Shown here: positions 8,218 to 15,658 of the stretch, one piece after another | How positions within the stretch are numbered: the first letter of the stretch is position 1 | Layout of the letters: the number at the start of each line of letters is the position of its first letter | Source of the DNA: Deltaproteobacteria bacterium | Lineage (GTDB): Bacteria > Myxococcota_A > Polyangia > Polyangiales > JADJMO01 | Direction: 5' to 3' | Length of the DNA: 64,000 nucleotides | Assembly: GCA_022843175.1 (NCBI GenBank) | Contig: JALHOE010000015.1 | Coordinates: forward strand, 1 to 64,000 | Notes under the pieces: generated by a model | Databases searched by the model: none | What the model was told of the DNA's origin: nothing | The model's input: the letters and a program-made list of their open reading frames with translations, nothing else | Position numbers and translations under genes: made by a program

Positions 8218-9186
8218 CTATAGCCCGAATCCCTCGAGCAGCGGCACGCCGTAGGCCTCGCCGCGCTCGAGCACCAGGTACGCGGCGGCCACCACGCACA
8301 GCGCGGCGGTCACGCTGCCGGCCACGCGCACGCCGAGCGCGCGGTCGCCGAACGCTCCGCGCCACGCGGACACGAGCAGGTGGACGAGCGCGAGCGCGAA
8401 GCCGAACGGGAAGAACGCGGTGCCCATGCCGTGATCCCACGCGTTGGCGAGGAGCCCGGCCATCAGCGGCGTCACGACGACGAACGCGAGCGCGATTGGG
8501 TTCTGCAAGAGCGTCAACACCAGCGACAGCCGCTGGCGACGCGCGGCGACCCCGAGCGCGAACAGCGACAGCCCGCCGCCGAGCCCTGCGATCGCCGTCG
8601 ACGCGCGGTGGAGGCTCCGCCGACGCACCTCGCGCCGCACGCGCGCGCGGATCGGCTCCGGTGCGCGCGGATCGTTGGCGATCTCTCGCTCGGCGCGGGC
8701 GACGTCGCTCCGCAGCGCGGCGTAGGCCAGATCCCACGCGGCGCCGCGCTGCACCGGATCGGCGTCCGAGCGCGCGACGGCGAGGGCGGGCTCGACCGCG
8801 CGCGACGGATCGTGGAGACGTCCGACGAACGCCTCGGCGACGAACAGCTGCGCATCGGCCCACACCCGGCCCCTCCACGATTTCGACGTCCTCGCCAGGG
8901 CGTCGATGGCGGCGGCGTCGGCGTTCGGGCTGCGGCGGACGGCGTCGAGCTCGGCCAGCTCGGCGAAGCTGCCCTCGTAGAGCGAGAGCACGTCGATGCG
9001 CGCGCGCGCCGCGCCGGCGAACCAGTGCCCCGGATCGATCTTCAGCACCTCGCGGTAGTGGCCGAGGGCGTCTTGGTAGCGACGCTCTCGCTCGGCGGTC
9101 TCTCCGGCCGCGAACGCCGCGCGCGCCTCGCTGTTCGCGTCCGCCCGAGCGGGGGCCGCGAACGCGACGAGCGCGACGACGGTCAG
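8218..9186 (-). CDS. TPR-containing multi-pass membrane protein
   Basis: The protein has 322 residues if translation starts at the CTG at 9186, which overlaps the upstream stop (CTGA). No ATG, GTG or TTG occurs nearby in frame, and this start gives a proper signal sequence ending APARADA. Residues about 20-55 form a TPR-like helix pair (AAGETAERERRYQDALGHYREVL). The C-terminal half has about four membrane helices. The function is unknown. It lies seven bases before the peptide gene, so it may be a partner or transporter-like component of the same system. Confidence 0.65.
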   Translation of the reverse strand: MTVVALVAFAAPARADANSEARAAFAAGETAERERRYQDALGHYREVLKIDPGHWFAGAARARIDVLSLYEGSFAELAELDAVRRSPNADAAAIDALARTSKSWRGRVWADAQLFVAEAFVGRLHDPSRAVEPALAVARSDADPVQRGAAWDLAYAALRSDVARAEREIANDPRAPEPIRARVRREVRRRSLHRASTAIAGLGGGLSLFALGVAARRQRLSLVLTLLQNPIALAFVVVTPLMAGLLANAWDHGMGTAFFPFGFALALVHLLVSAWRGAFGDRALGVRVAGSVTAALCVVAAAYLVLERGEAYGVPLLEGFGL

Positions 9187-10445
9187 GAGATGATGCCGAA
9201 TTGCTTGCCGACCTTCTGGAAGGCCTCGAGGCCCCGGTCGAGATGGTGCTTCTCGTGCGTCGCCATGTAGCTGGTGCGCAACAGGGAGTTCTTCGGCGGC
9301 ACACCCGGCGGGATGAACGGGTTGACGTAGATGCCGTGGTCCTCGAGGAGCGCCTTCCAGAACGCGACCGTCGTCAGCTCCTGGCGGATGTAGATCGGCA
9401 CGATCGCCGTGTCGGTCGGGCCCGTCTCGAAGCCCATCTTGCGCAGCTCGTCGCGCATGTACTTCGCGTTCTCGCGCACCTTGGTGATGCGCCAGGTCTC
9501 TTCCTGCATGATCTCGAACGCGGCCATCGCGGCGGCCACGCTCGGCGGCGGACACGACGCGGCGAACATGAACGACGGCGCGAAGTGCTGGATGTAATCG
9601 AGCGCCTTGCGCGGCCCGACGAGCCAGCCGCCGATCGACGCGAGCGACTTGGAGAACGTGCCGCCGATCATGTCGACCTCGTCCTGGACGCCGAGGTGGT
9701 CGCAGACGCCGCGCCCCTTCTCGCCGAGGACGCCGAGGCCGTGCGCGTCGTCGACGAGCATGCGGACGCCGTGCTTCTTGGCGGCCTTCACCATGCCGGG
9801 GAGGTCTGCGATCTCGCCCTCGGTGGAGAACACGCCGTCGGTGATCACGAGCGCGCCCTCGTCGGGCTGGAGCGCCTCGAGGCGGCGATCGAGGTCCTCG
9901 GCGTTGTTGTGGTGGAAGCGGACCATCTGCGCGCCGTTGGCCTGCGCGAGGCGCACGCCGTCGTAGATCGACGCGTGACACATCTTGTCCATCACCGCGA
10001 CGGACTTCTTGTTGGAGAGGAGCCCGGAGAGCGTGGCGAGGTTCACCTGGTAGCCGGTGGTGAAGACGATCGCCGCTTCCTTGTTCATGAAGTGGGCGAG
10101 CTTCTCCTCGAACTCGTGATGAAGGCGGAGCGTGCCGTTCACGAGGCGCGAGCCGGTCATCGAGGGGCCGTACTCGCGGAGCGCGTTGGCCGCAGCCTCG
10201 CGCACCTTGGGGTGCATCGTGAGGCCGAGGTAGTTGTTGGAGCCGAACATGATGACCGGCTTGCCCTCGAGGATCGCCTCGGGGCCCTGGTTCATGTCGA
10301 GCGCGCGGAAGTAGGGATACATCCCCATCGCACGCGCTTCGTCGGTGAGCGTCCACTGGGTGGTCTTGGTGAAGATGTCCTTCCCGCCCATCCGCGACAG
10401 CGCGGCGCGCCCTGCGATCCCCGAGGCCAGACTCTCGTTCGACAT
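9183..10445 (-). CDS. Alpha-oxoamine synthase (serine palmitoyltransferase or KBL-like)
   Basis: A 420-residue PLP enzyme of the family that condenses an amino acid with an acyl-CoA. The PLP lysine is K266 in GGTFSKSLAS. H157 (CHASIYDG) stacks on the cofactor, and D232/H235 lie in VDDAHG. The N-terminal MFGSNNYLGL block and YPYFRALD lead me to favour serine palmitoyltransferase (first step of sphingolipid synthesis) over glycine C-acetyltransferase or BioF, but sequence alone does not settle it. No threonine dehydrogenase or biotin gene is adjacent. It is the first gene of the operon that ends at 6252, with a palindrome in its upstream region. Confidence 0.85.
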   Translation of the reverse strand: MSNESLASGIAGRAALSRMGGKDIFTKTTQWTLTDEARAMGMYPYFRALDMNQGPEAILEGKPVIMFGSNNYLGLTMHPKVREAAANALREYGPSMTGSRLVNGTLRLHHEFEEKLAHFMNKEAAIVFTTGYQVNLATLSGLLSNKKSVAVMDKMCHASIYDGVRLAQANGAQMVRFHHNNAEDLDRRLEALQPDEGALVITDGVFSTEGEIADLPGMVKAAKKHGVRMLVDDAHGLGVLGEKGRGVCDHLGVQDEVDMIGGTFSKSLASIGGWLVGPRKALDYIQHFAPSFMFAASCPPPSVAAAMAAFEIMQEETWRITKVRENAKYMRDELRKMGFETGPTDTAIVPIYIRQELTTVAFWKALLEDHGIYVNPFIPPGVPPKNSLLRTSYMATHEKHHLDRGLEAFQKVGKQFGIIS

Positions 10446-10506
10446 GCGGCGCGAATTAGCACGCTTCGCGCCGTACTCCCACTCACGGGGAAAGCTGCGT
10501 CGGCCG

Positions 10507-10521
10507 ACTGGTTAGACCAGT
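10507..10521. promoter_or_regulatory. Palindrome in divergent promoter region
   Basis: ACTGGT-TAG-ACCAGT is a perfect 6+3+6 palindrome about 61 bp before the oxoamine synthase start and about 61 bp before sua5. Its TGGT-n3-ACCA core is the type bound by FadR-subfamily GntR regulators. A related palindrome is at 43,544-43,562. Confidence 0.4.
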
Positions 10522-10581
10522 TCGCCCGCGTAATTCTCTACGCGCTTTGCAGCCCGCGCTTCGCGCGCTCAAAGGAGCGGC

Positions 10582-11514
10582 GTGCCGCGCGTGCTACCCG
10601 CCGAAGCCCCCGGGGCGATCGCCGAGGCGATCATGATCCTCCGCGCCGGCGGGCTCGTCGCTATCCCCACGGAGACCGTCTACGGCCTCGCCGCGCACGC
10701 GCTCGATCCGGCGGCCGTGGCGAAGATCTTCGCGGCCAAGGGGCGCCCGGCGACCAACCCCCTGATCGTCCACGTCGCCACGGTCGAGCAGGCGCGCGCG
10801 CTGTCCTCCGCGTGGCCGGCGCGCGCCGACGCGCTCGCCGCGGCGTTCTGGCCGGGCCCGGTGACGGTGGTGGTCCCGCGCGCCGCGCACGTCCCCGACG
10901 TGGTGACGGCCGGGGGCGACACCGTCGCGATCCGGATCCCGGCCCACCCGGTCGCGCTCGCGATCCTGCGCTCGGGCCTGCCGCTCGCGGCGCCGAGCGC
11001 CAACCGCTCCAACGCGATCTCGCCGACCACCGCGGCGCACGTCACGCTCGACGTCGAGCTGGTGATCGACGGCGGCCCCACCGCCGCCGGGATTGAGTCG
11101 ACCGTGGTCCACCTCGGCGAGGATCCGCCGCGCCTGCTCCGGCCCGGGGTGATCACGCCCGCGCAGCTCGAGGCCGTGCTCGGGCCGATCGCGCGCGGCG
11201 GCCAGCACGACGCGGTGCTCCCCTCGCCGGGGATGATGGAGCGGCACTACGCGCCGCGCGCGGTCCTCGAGGTGCGCGACGACGACGCCGCCCGCGTCGC
11301 CGAGCTCCGCGCCGCCGGCGTGAGCGTCGGGTGGATCGGGTTCGCGGGGGCCGACGTGAACCTCCCGCGCGACGCGCGCGCTTATGCATCACGTCTCTAT
11401 GCAGTCCTCCACGACCTCGACGCCGCCGGGGTCGAGCGGATCGTCGTCGCGACGCCCCCCGCGAGCGACGAGTGGCTCGGCGTCCGCGATCGGCTGACGC
11501 GCGCGTCGCGGTGA
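10582..11514 (+). CDS. tsaC: L-threonylcarbamoyladenylate synthase (Sua5/TsaC)
   Basis: The 310-residue enzyme makes threonylcarbamoyl-AMP from Thr, bicarbonate and ATP, the first step of the universal tRNA t6A37 modification. The N-terminal YrdC/TsaC domain (about 1-200) shows PTETVYGL, the KGRP loop and SANRS. The linker SPGMMERHYAP and the shorter C-terminal domain identify the Sua5 (long) form. The start is GTG at 10582, preceded by AAAGGAG. It is a single gene, divergent from the oxoamine synthase operon. Confidence 0.93.
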   Translation: MPRVLPAEAPGAIAEAIMILRAGGLVAIPTETVYGLAAHALDPAAVAKIFAAKGRPATNPLIVHVATVEQARALSSAWPARADALAAAFWPGPVTVVVPRAAHVPDVVTAGGDTVAIRIPAHPVALAILRSGLPLAAPSANRSNAISPTTAAHVTLDVELVIDGGPTAAGIESTVVHLGEDPPRLLRPGVITPAQLEAVLGPIARGGQHDAVLPSPGMMERHYAPRAVLEVRDDDAARVAELRAAGVSVGWIGFAGADVNLPRDARAYASRLYAVLHDLDAAGVERIVVATPPASDEWLGVRDRLTRASR

Positions 11515-11582
11515 CGACTATCTCGGTAGTGCCCTTGGCGCGCCGTTGAACGAAGCGGCATCGTCCGGGAACAGACCCGCAA

Positions 11583-13121
11583 ATGTCGCTCTCGCTTCTC
11601 CTTCGTCGCTCGCTCGTCGCCGGCCTCGTCGCGCTGCTGCCGGTCTCGGTCGTCCTCGTCGCGTCGCGAGCGGGCGCCGAGGTCGCGGCGGCGGACGCGA
11701 GGCTGGTGCTCCGGATCGACGGGTCGATCAACGGCGTCACCCCCGAGCAGCTCCGCGCCGCGATCTCCGCCGAGCTCGGCGTGCGCGTCGATCTCGAGGC
11801 GCCGGGCGTGCAGGGGCGCGGGGTCGTGGTCGTCCGCTTCCAGGGCACCAACGCGGTCGTGACGTTCGAGAGCGGGGGGCACGGGGTGACCCGGACCATT
11901 CCGTTGCCCAAGGCGTCGGCGCAGGTGAGCGTCGCGGTGGCGCTGCTGGTGGGGAACCTTGCGCGTGACGAGGCGGCGGAGTTGCTCGCGGAGCTGCAGA
12001 TCAGCGTGAGCGTGGGTGCGTCTGCGTCTGCGTCTGCGTCTGCGCCTGCGTCTGCGTCTGCGCCTGCGCCTGCGTCTGCGTCTGCGCCTGCGCCTGCGCC
12101 TGCGCCTGCGCCTGCGCCTGTGCCTGTGCCCGTTCGTCCGCTGCCGGCCGGGTCACGATGCACTTGGGCCGGTGCGACGCTCGGCGCCGACTTCGTTCCC
12201 GGGCTCGGCAGCTCCACCACCGAGAAGGGGCGCAGCGCCGTGCGTATCGCCTCGCTCAACGGCATCGGCGGCGTGTCGCGCGGGCTCGTCGGGGTCGAGG
12301 TCGGCGGCGCGTTCAACATCCAGACGGAGTTCATGTGCGGCGCGCAGCTCGCCGGCGCGGTCAACGTGGTCACCGGCTCGATCGCCGGCGTGCAGCTCGC
12401 GGGCGGCGCCAACATCGCGCTCGACGGCAAGGGCGTGCAGGTCTCCGGTGGCTTCAACTACGCGCGCGATCTCTACGGCGTGCAGCTCACCGGCGGCCTC
12501 AACCTCGCGCACAACGTCTACGGCGTGCAGCTCGCGCCGGTCAACGTCACCGTCGGCCGCGTGCACGGCGTGCAGCTCGGCGTCTTCAACTACGCCGACG
12601 ACGTCGACGTGCCGATCGGCGTGCTGAGCATCGTGCGCAATGGCCGCACCCACATCGACGTGTTCACCAACGACTCGCTGATGTCGCAGATCGCGATCGT
12701 TCACGGCGGCCGCCGCGTGCACAACATCTGGGGGCTCGGCGTCCAGCCGGGGTTCGGCGAGAAGGCGCGCCTCGCGGCGACCTACGGCATCGGCATCCGC
12801 GCCGCGTCGTCGGGCTCGTTCACGCTCGACATCGACGCCCTCTTCACCTCGCTCACGCGGTTCCGCGGCACCGGTGAGCGCACGATGGAGTTCTTCACCT
12901 TCCAGAACGAGCTCCGCGCGTTGTTCGGCGTGCCGCTCGTCGCCAACATGCAGCTGATCTTCGGGCCGAGCGTCCGCGTGCTCGTCAGCAGCGATCCCGA
13001 GACCAAGCCCGTCGGTCCGCTGAGCGGCACCAAGCTGCACGACGAACGCGGCGCCGCCCCGTACTCGAACGGCACCGCCACGTGGCTCAGCACCGGCGTC
13101 ACCGTGGGCCTACGGTTCTGA
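11583..13121 (+). CDS. Secreted surface-repeat protein (LA_2272-like repeats)
   Basis: The 512-residue protein has a signal peptide (residues 1-33), a small alpha/beta domain (about 36-135), and a low-complexity Ala-Ser then Ala-Pro linker (about 145-183) encoded by a hexanucleotide repeat. Then follow short beta repeats of the type GVQLAGGANIA, GVQLTGGLNLAHN and GVQLGVFNYADD, as found in the LA_2272 surface family. The C-terminal region is beta-rich and ends in TVGLRF, a terminal aromatic as in outer-membrane beta barrels. Probably surface exposed; function unknown. Confidence 0.75.
   Translation: MSLSLLLRRSLVAGLVALLPVSVVLVASRAGAEVAAADARLVLRIDGSINGVTPEQLRAAISAELGVRVDLEAPGVQGRGVVVVRFQGTNAVVTFESGGHGVTRTIPLPKASAQVSVAVALLVGNLARDEAAELLAELQISVSVGASASASASAPASASAPAPASASAPAPAPAPAPAPVPVPVRPLPAGSRCTWAGATLGADFVPGLGSSTTEKGRSAVRIASLNGIGGVSRGLVGVEVGGAFNIQTEFMCGAQLAGAVNVVTGSIAGVQLAGGANIALDGKGVQVSGGFNYARDLYGVQLTGGLNLAHNVYGVQLAPVNVTVGRVHGVQLGVFNYADDVDVPIGVLSIVRNGRTHIDVFTNDSLMSQIAIVHGGRRVHNIWGLGVQPGFGEKARLAATYGIGIRAASSGSFTLDIDALFTSLTRFRGTGERTMEFFTFQNELRALFGVPLVANMQLIFGPSVRVLVSSDPETKPVGPLSGTKLHDERGAAPYSNGTATWLSTGVTVGLRF
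12016..12131 (+). repeat. In-frame hexanucleotide repeat (Ala-Ser/Ala-Pro linker)
   Basis: Units GCGTCT and GCGCCT alternate within the coding region. Changes in copy number would keep the frame and only alter linker length. Confidence 0.8.
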
Positions 13122-13132
13122 TCGCCGCGGTT

Positions 13133-13552
13133 TCAGCTCGGGTCGTGGATCGTGACCGTCACCGCGCAGTTGGTGCCCTGCTTGCTCTTGCACTGCTCGA
13201 CGGCCTGGGTCTTCGCCTCGTCGGCGCTGCCCGCGCAGGTCTTGAGCCCGACGACCTTCGCCTGCTTGTCCTCGGCGATCGCGAGGTAGCCCTTGCAGTT
13301 CCACGGCGCGACCGTGGGCGTGGCGTTGCCGCCCTGCTGCTTGAACTTGTCGCGGGCGCACGCCTCGGCTTCCGCCTGGGTCTCCTTGTCGATGCAGAAC
13401 ATCTGCAAGAGCGCGCCGGTGCTCGCGTGGTCGCCGACGGCGATCGCACCCCACTGGTCCTTCTTGTTCTTCTTCGGTCCCTGCGCCGACGCCTCGGGCG
13501 CAACGAAGAGAGCAACGAGAGCGAGGGTGAACAACGAGGGGATGACGCGCAT
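13133..13552 (-). CDS. DUF4189 domain secreted protein
   Basis: The 139-residue precursor has a signal peptide (MRVIPSLFTLALVALFVAPEASA). The mature part begins with the WGAIAVGD motif and contains repeated A..C patterns (six Cys), as in the DUF4189 family of small exported proteins of unknown function. It is convergent with the surface-repeat protein, with 11 bp between the stops. A GGAAAGG stretch 6-12 bases before the ATG is a good ribosome binding site. Confidence 0.75.
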   Translation of the reverse strand: MRVIPSLFTLALVALFVAPEASAQGPKKNKKDQWGAIAVGDHASTGALLQMFCIDKETQAEAEACARDKFKQQGGNATPTVAPWNCKGYLAIAEDKQAKVVGLKTCAGSADEAKTQAVEQCKSKQGTNCAVTVTIHDPS

Positions 13553-13620
13553 GAGCCTTTCCTTCTGTGATCGACTTCTTGTCCAGTAAGACGGTCTTCG
13601 CCGGTCGCCTATTCTGAGCG

Positions 13621-14376
13621 CTACGGCTTCACGAATTTCAGCACGAAGCGATCGCTTGTTCCGCGCTTGTCGCCGGATTTCGTGGGAGAGGCGTTCCAGT
13701 CCCGCGCGTCCTCCGCGTTACGGAAGAAGCCCGCGTCGGCGACGAGCTTGAACCCCGCGGCGGTCACTTCGTCGCGGACGCTCTTCTCGTCGATGCGGTG
13801 TAACGTCTGCACGTCCTCGAGACCGCTGCCCTCGCGCGCCGAGTGGTCGATGACGCCGAACACACCGCCCGGCTTGAGCGCGCGGAACACGCCCGCGTTC
13901 ATCTTGGCGCGGTCGACCTTGAGCCACACCGTATCGTGGTAGGTGAACATCATCAGCACCACGTCGAGGTTCCTCGCCTCGTCGGGGAGCGGGTCGTCGA
14001 GCTCGCGATCGACGCGCACCACCTGCCGCATCACCTTCTTCTGGAGGCGGGCGCTCCACGCGGTCTCGGCGAACTTCTCGAGGATGAACTTGGGGTTCTG
14101 CGCGTAGACGAGGCCCTGCTCGCCGACCACGCGCGCGAGCAGCTCGGTCGTGTAGCCGGTGCCGGCGGTGAGCTCGGCGACGTGCTGCCCGCCGGAGATG
14201 CCGAAGAACCGGAGCACCTCGCCGGGCTTGCGTCCCTTGTCGAGCGCGCGATCGACCGGATCGCGCTCCTTGCTCGCGAGCACCGTGTCGATCGAGGGAG
14301 GTGGCGCGGCCGCGGGCTTGGGCGGCGGCGCGGCCGAGCAGGCAGAGAGCAGCGCGACGAACGCGAGGAGCCGCAT
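13621..14376 (-). CDS. Predicted exported SAM-methyltransferase-like lipoprotein
   Basis: The 251-residue protein begins MRLLAFVALLSAC, a lipoprotein signal with lipobox LSAC, and then has a Pro/Ala linker. From about residue 60 it has a Rossmann-type methyltransferase fold with motif I VAELTAGTGYTTELLA and later GGVFGVIDHSAREG, as in the COG4798 'predicted methyltransferase' group. Export of a SAM-dependent enzyme is odd because SAM is cytosolic, but signal-bearing members are common in this group. The stop/start overlap (TGATG) couples it to the crotonase gene. Confidence 0.78.
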   Translation of the reverse strand: MRLLAFVALLSACSAAPPPKPAAAPPPSIDTVLASKERDPVDRALDKGRKPGEVLRFFGISGGQHVAELTAGTGYTTELLARVVGEQGLVYAQNPKFILEKFAETAWSARLQKKVMRQVVRVDRELDDPLPDEARNLDVVLMMFTYHDTVWLKVDRAKMNAGVFRALKPGGVFGVIDHSAREGSGLEDVQTLHRIDEKSVRDEVTAAGFKLVADAGFFRNAEDARDWNASPTKSGDKRGTSDRFVLKFVKP

Positions 14377-15155
14377 CAAGCGCCCTTGAAGCTCGCCGGG
14401 CGCTTGTCGAGGAAGGCGGCCATACCCTCTTGCTGATCGGCGGTGCCGAACAGCATCGCGAACGCCTGCGCCTCGAGCTCGTTGGCCGCGGGGAGCGACG
14501 GATCGCCGCGGCGCATGACGACCTTCGCCTGCGCGATCGCCAACGGCCCCTTCTTGGCGATCTTGTCGGCGACCTTGCGCACGTGGGCCTGTAGCTCGGC
14601 CGCCGGCACCACCGCCTCGCAGAGGCCGATGCGGTGCGCCTCGGCGGCGTCGATGATGTCGCCGGTGTAGACGAGCTCGCGAGCCTTGCCGACCCCGACG
14701 CGTCGGGAGAGCCGCTGCGTGCCGCCGAAGCCGGGGATGACCCCGAGGTTGACCTCGGGCTGACCGAACTTCGCCTTGTCGCTCGCGTAGACGAGATCGC
14801 ACGCCATCGCGAGCTCGCAGCCGCCGCCGAGGGCGAAGCCGTTGACGGCCGCGAGGACGGGGAAGGGGAGCGACTCGATGAGGTCGCCCACGCGGTGGCC
14901 GAGATCGGCGAAGGCCTTGGCCTCGGCCGTGGTGAGCGTGCGCATCGAGGCGATGTCGGCGCCCGCCACGAACGCTTTGTCGCCGGCGCCGGTGACGATC
15001 GCGCAGCGCACGTCGGTCGCGGCGCGGAGCTCGGTGAAGGCGCGGTAGAGGTGCTCGAGCACCTCACGGTTGAGCGCGTTCAGCTTGTCGGGACGGTTGA
15101 CGGTGAGGAGCGCGACGGCGCCGTCGCGGCTGAGGAGGACCGGGGCGTCTGACAT
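14376..15155 (-). CDS. Enoyl-CoA hydratase/isomerase (crotonase family)
   Basis: At 259 residues this is a standard single-domain crotonase. It has the oxyanion-hole segment AFVAGADIASM, GFALGGGCELAMACD with the first catalytic Glu, and QPEVNLGVIPGFGGTQRL with the second, which fits a short-chain hydratase for beta-oxidation or a crotonyl-CoA type step. The exact CoA substrate cannot be assigned. It is first in a two-gene unit with the methyltransferase-like gene and divergent from fmdB. Confidence 0.88.
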   Translation of the reverse strand: MSDAPVLLSRDGAVALLTVNRPDKLNALNREVLEHLYRAFTELRAATDVRCAIVTGAGDKAFVAGADIASMRTLTTAEAKAFADLGHRVGDLIESLPFPVLAAVNGFALGGGCELAMACDLVYASDKAKFGQPEVNLGVIPGFGGTQRLSRRVGVGKARELVYTGDIIDAAEAHRIGLCEAVVPAAELQAHVRKVADKIAKKGPLAIAQAKVVMRRGDPSLPAANELEAQAFAMLFGTADQQEGMAAFLDKRPASFKGA

Positions 15156-15218
15156 GGGCGCGGATGGTACTGCCGTTGACCGGCTCTCGCGCGATGATTA
15201 CGAGCCCAGACGACACCC

Positions 15219-15569
15219 ATGCCGACTTACGAGTACGCCTGCCGGGCCTGCGGCCACACGTTCGAAGAGATCCAGAAGATCAGCGAGCCCGCGATCGATG
15301 TCTGCCCCAAGTGCGGGCAGCGCCAGGCCCAGCGCCTGATCTCGCAGGGCAACTTCATTCTCAAGGGTGGCGGCTGGTACACCACCGGCGGCTACGGCTC
15401 GTCGAGCAAGCCCAGCGGCGGCGGTGGCGACGACGGTGGAGGCTCGTCCTCCTCCTCCTCCTCCTCCCCCACCAAAACCGAGACGAAGACCGAGACGAAG
15501 ACCGACACCGGGTCGTCGTCGGGTTCCTCGGGCGGCGGCTCCACCGGCGGCACCAAGAGCGCCGCCTAG
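15219..15569 (+). CDS. FmdB-type zinc ribbon protein
   Basis: The 116-residue protein starts MPTYEYACRACGHTFE, the FmdB signature, with a Cys4 zinc ribbon from C8, C11, C29 and C32. Known family members are small putative regulators, described near formamidase or amidase genes. Here the domain is followed by a long Gly/Ser and Thr/Lys low-complexity tail, longer than usual. The function is not established. Confidence 0.85.
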   Translation: MPTYEYACRACGHTFEEIQKISEPAIDVCPKCGQRQAQRLISQGNFILKGGGWYTTGGYGSSSKPSGGGGDDGGGSSSSSSSSPTKTETKTETKTDTGSSSGSSGGGSTGGTKSAA

Positions 15570-15577
15570 AGCGACGT

Positions 15578-15599
15578 AAGCTCGCTCACGCGCGCGCCC
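15578..15599 (-). repeat. REP-like hairpin repeat, degenerate inverted copy
   Basis: Reverse-strand version of the 24-bp element with imperfect ends and loop GTGA instead of GTCA. It lies 9 bp after the fmdB stop. Confidence 0.6.
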
Positions 15600-15610
15600 A
15601 ACGTCTGAAT

Positions 15611-15634
15611 AGGCGCGCGCGTCAGCGAGCGCCT
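15611..15634 (+). repeat. REP-like hairpin repeat, direct copy
   Basis: Identical to 1397-1420. With the degenerate copy at 15,578 it forms an inverted doublet between two convergent genes. Confidence 0.75.
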
Positions 15635-15658
15635 GGACCAGCGCGAACCCCAGCTCCG

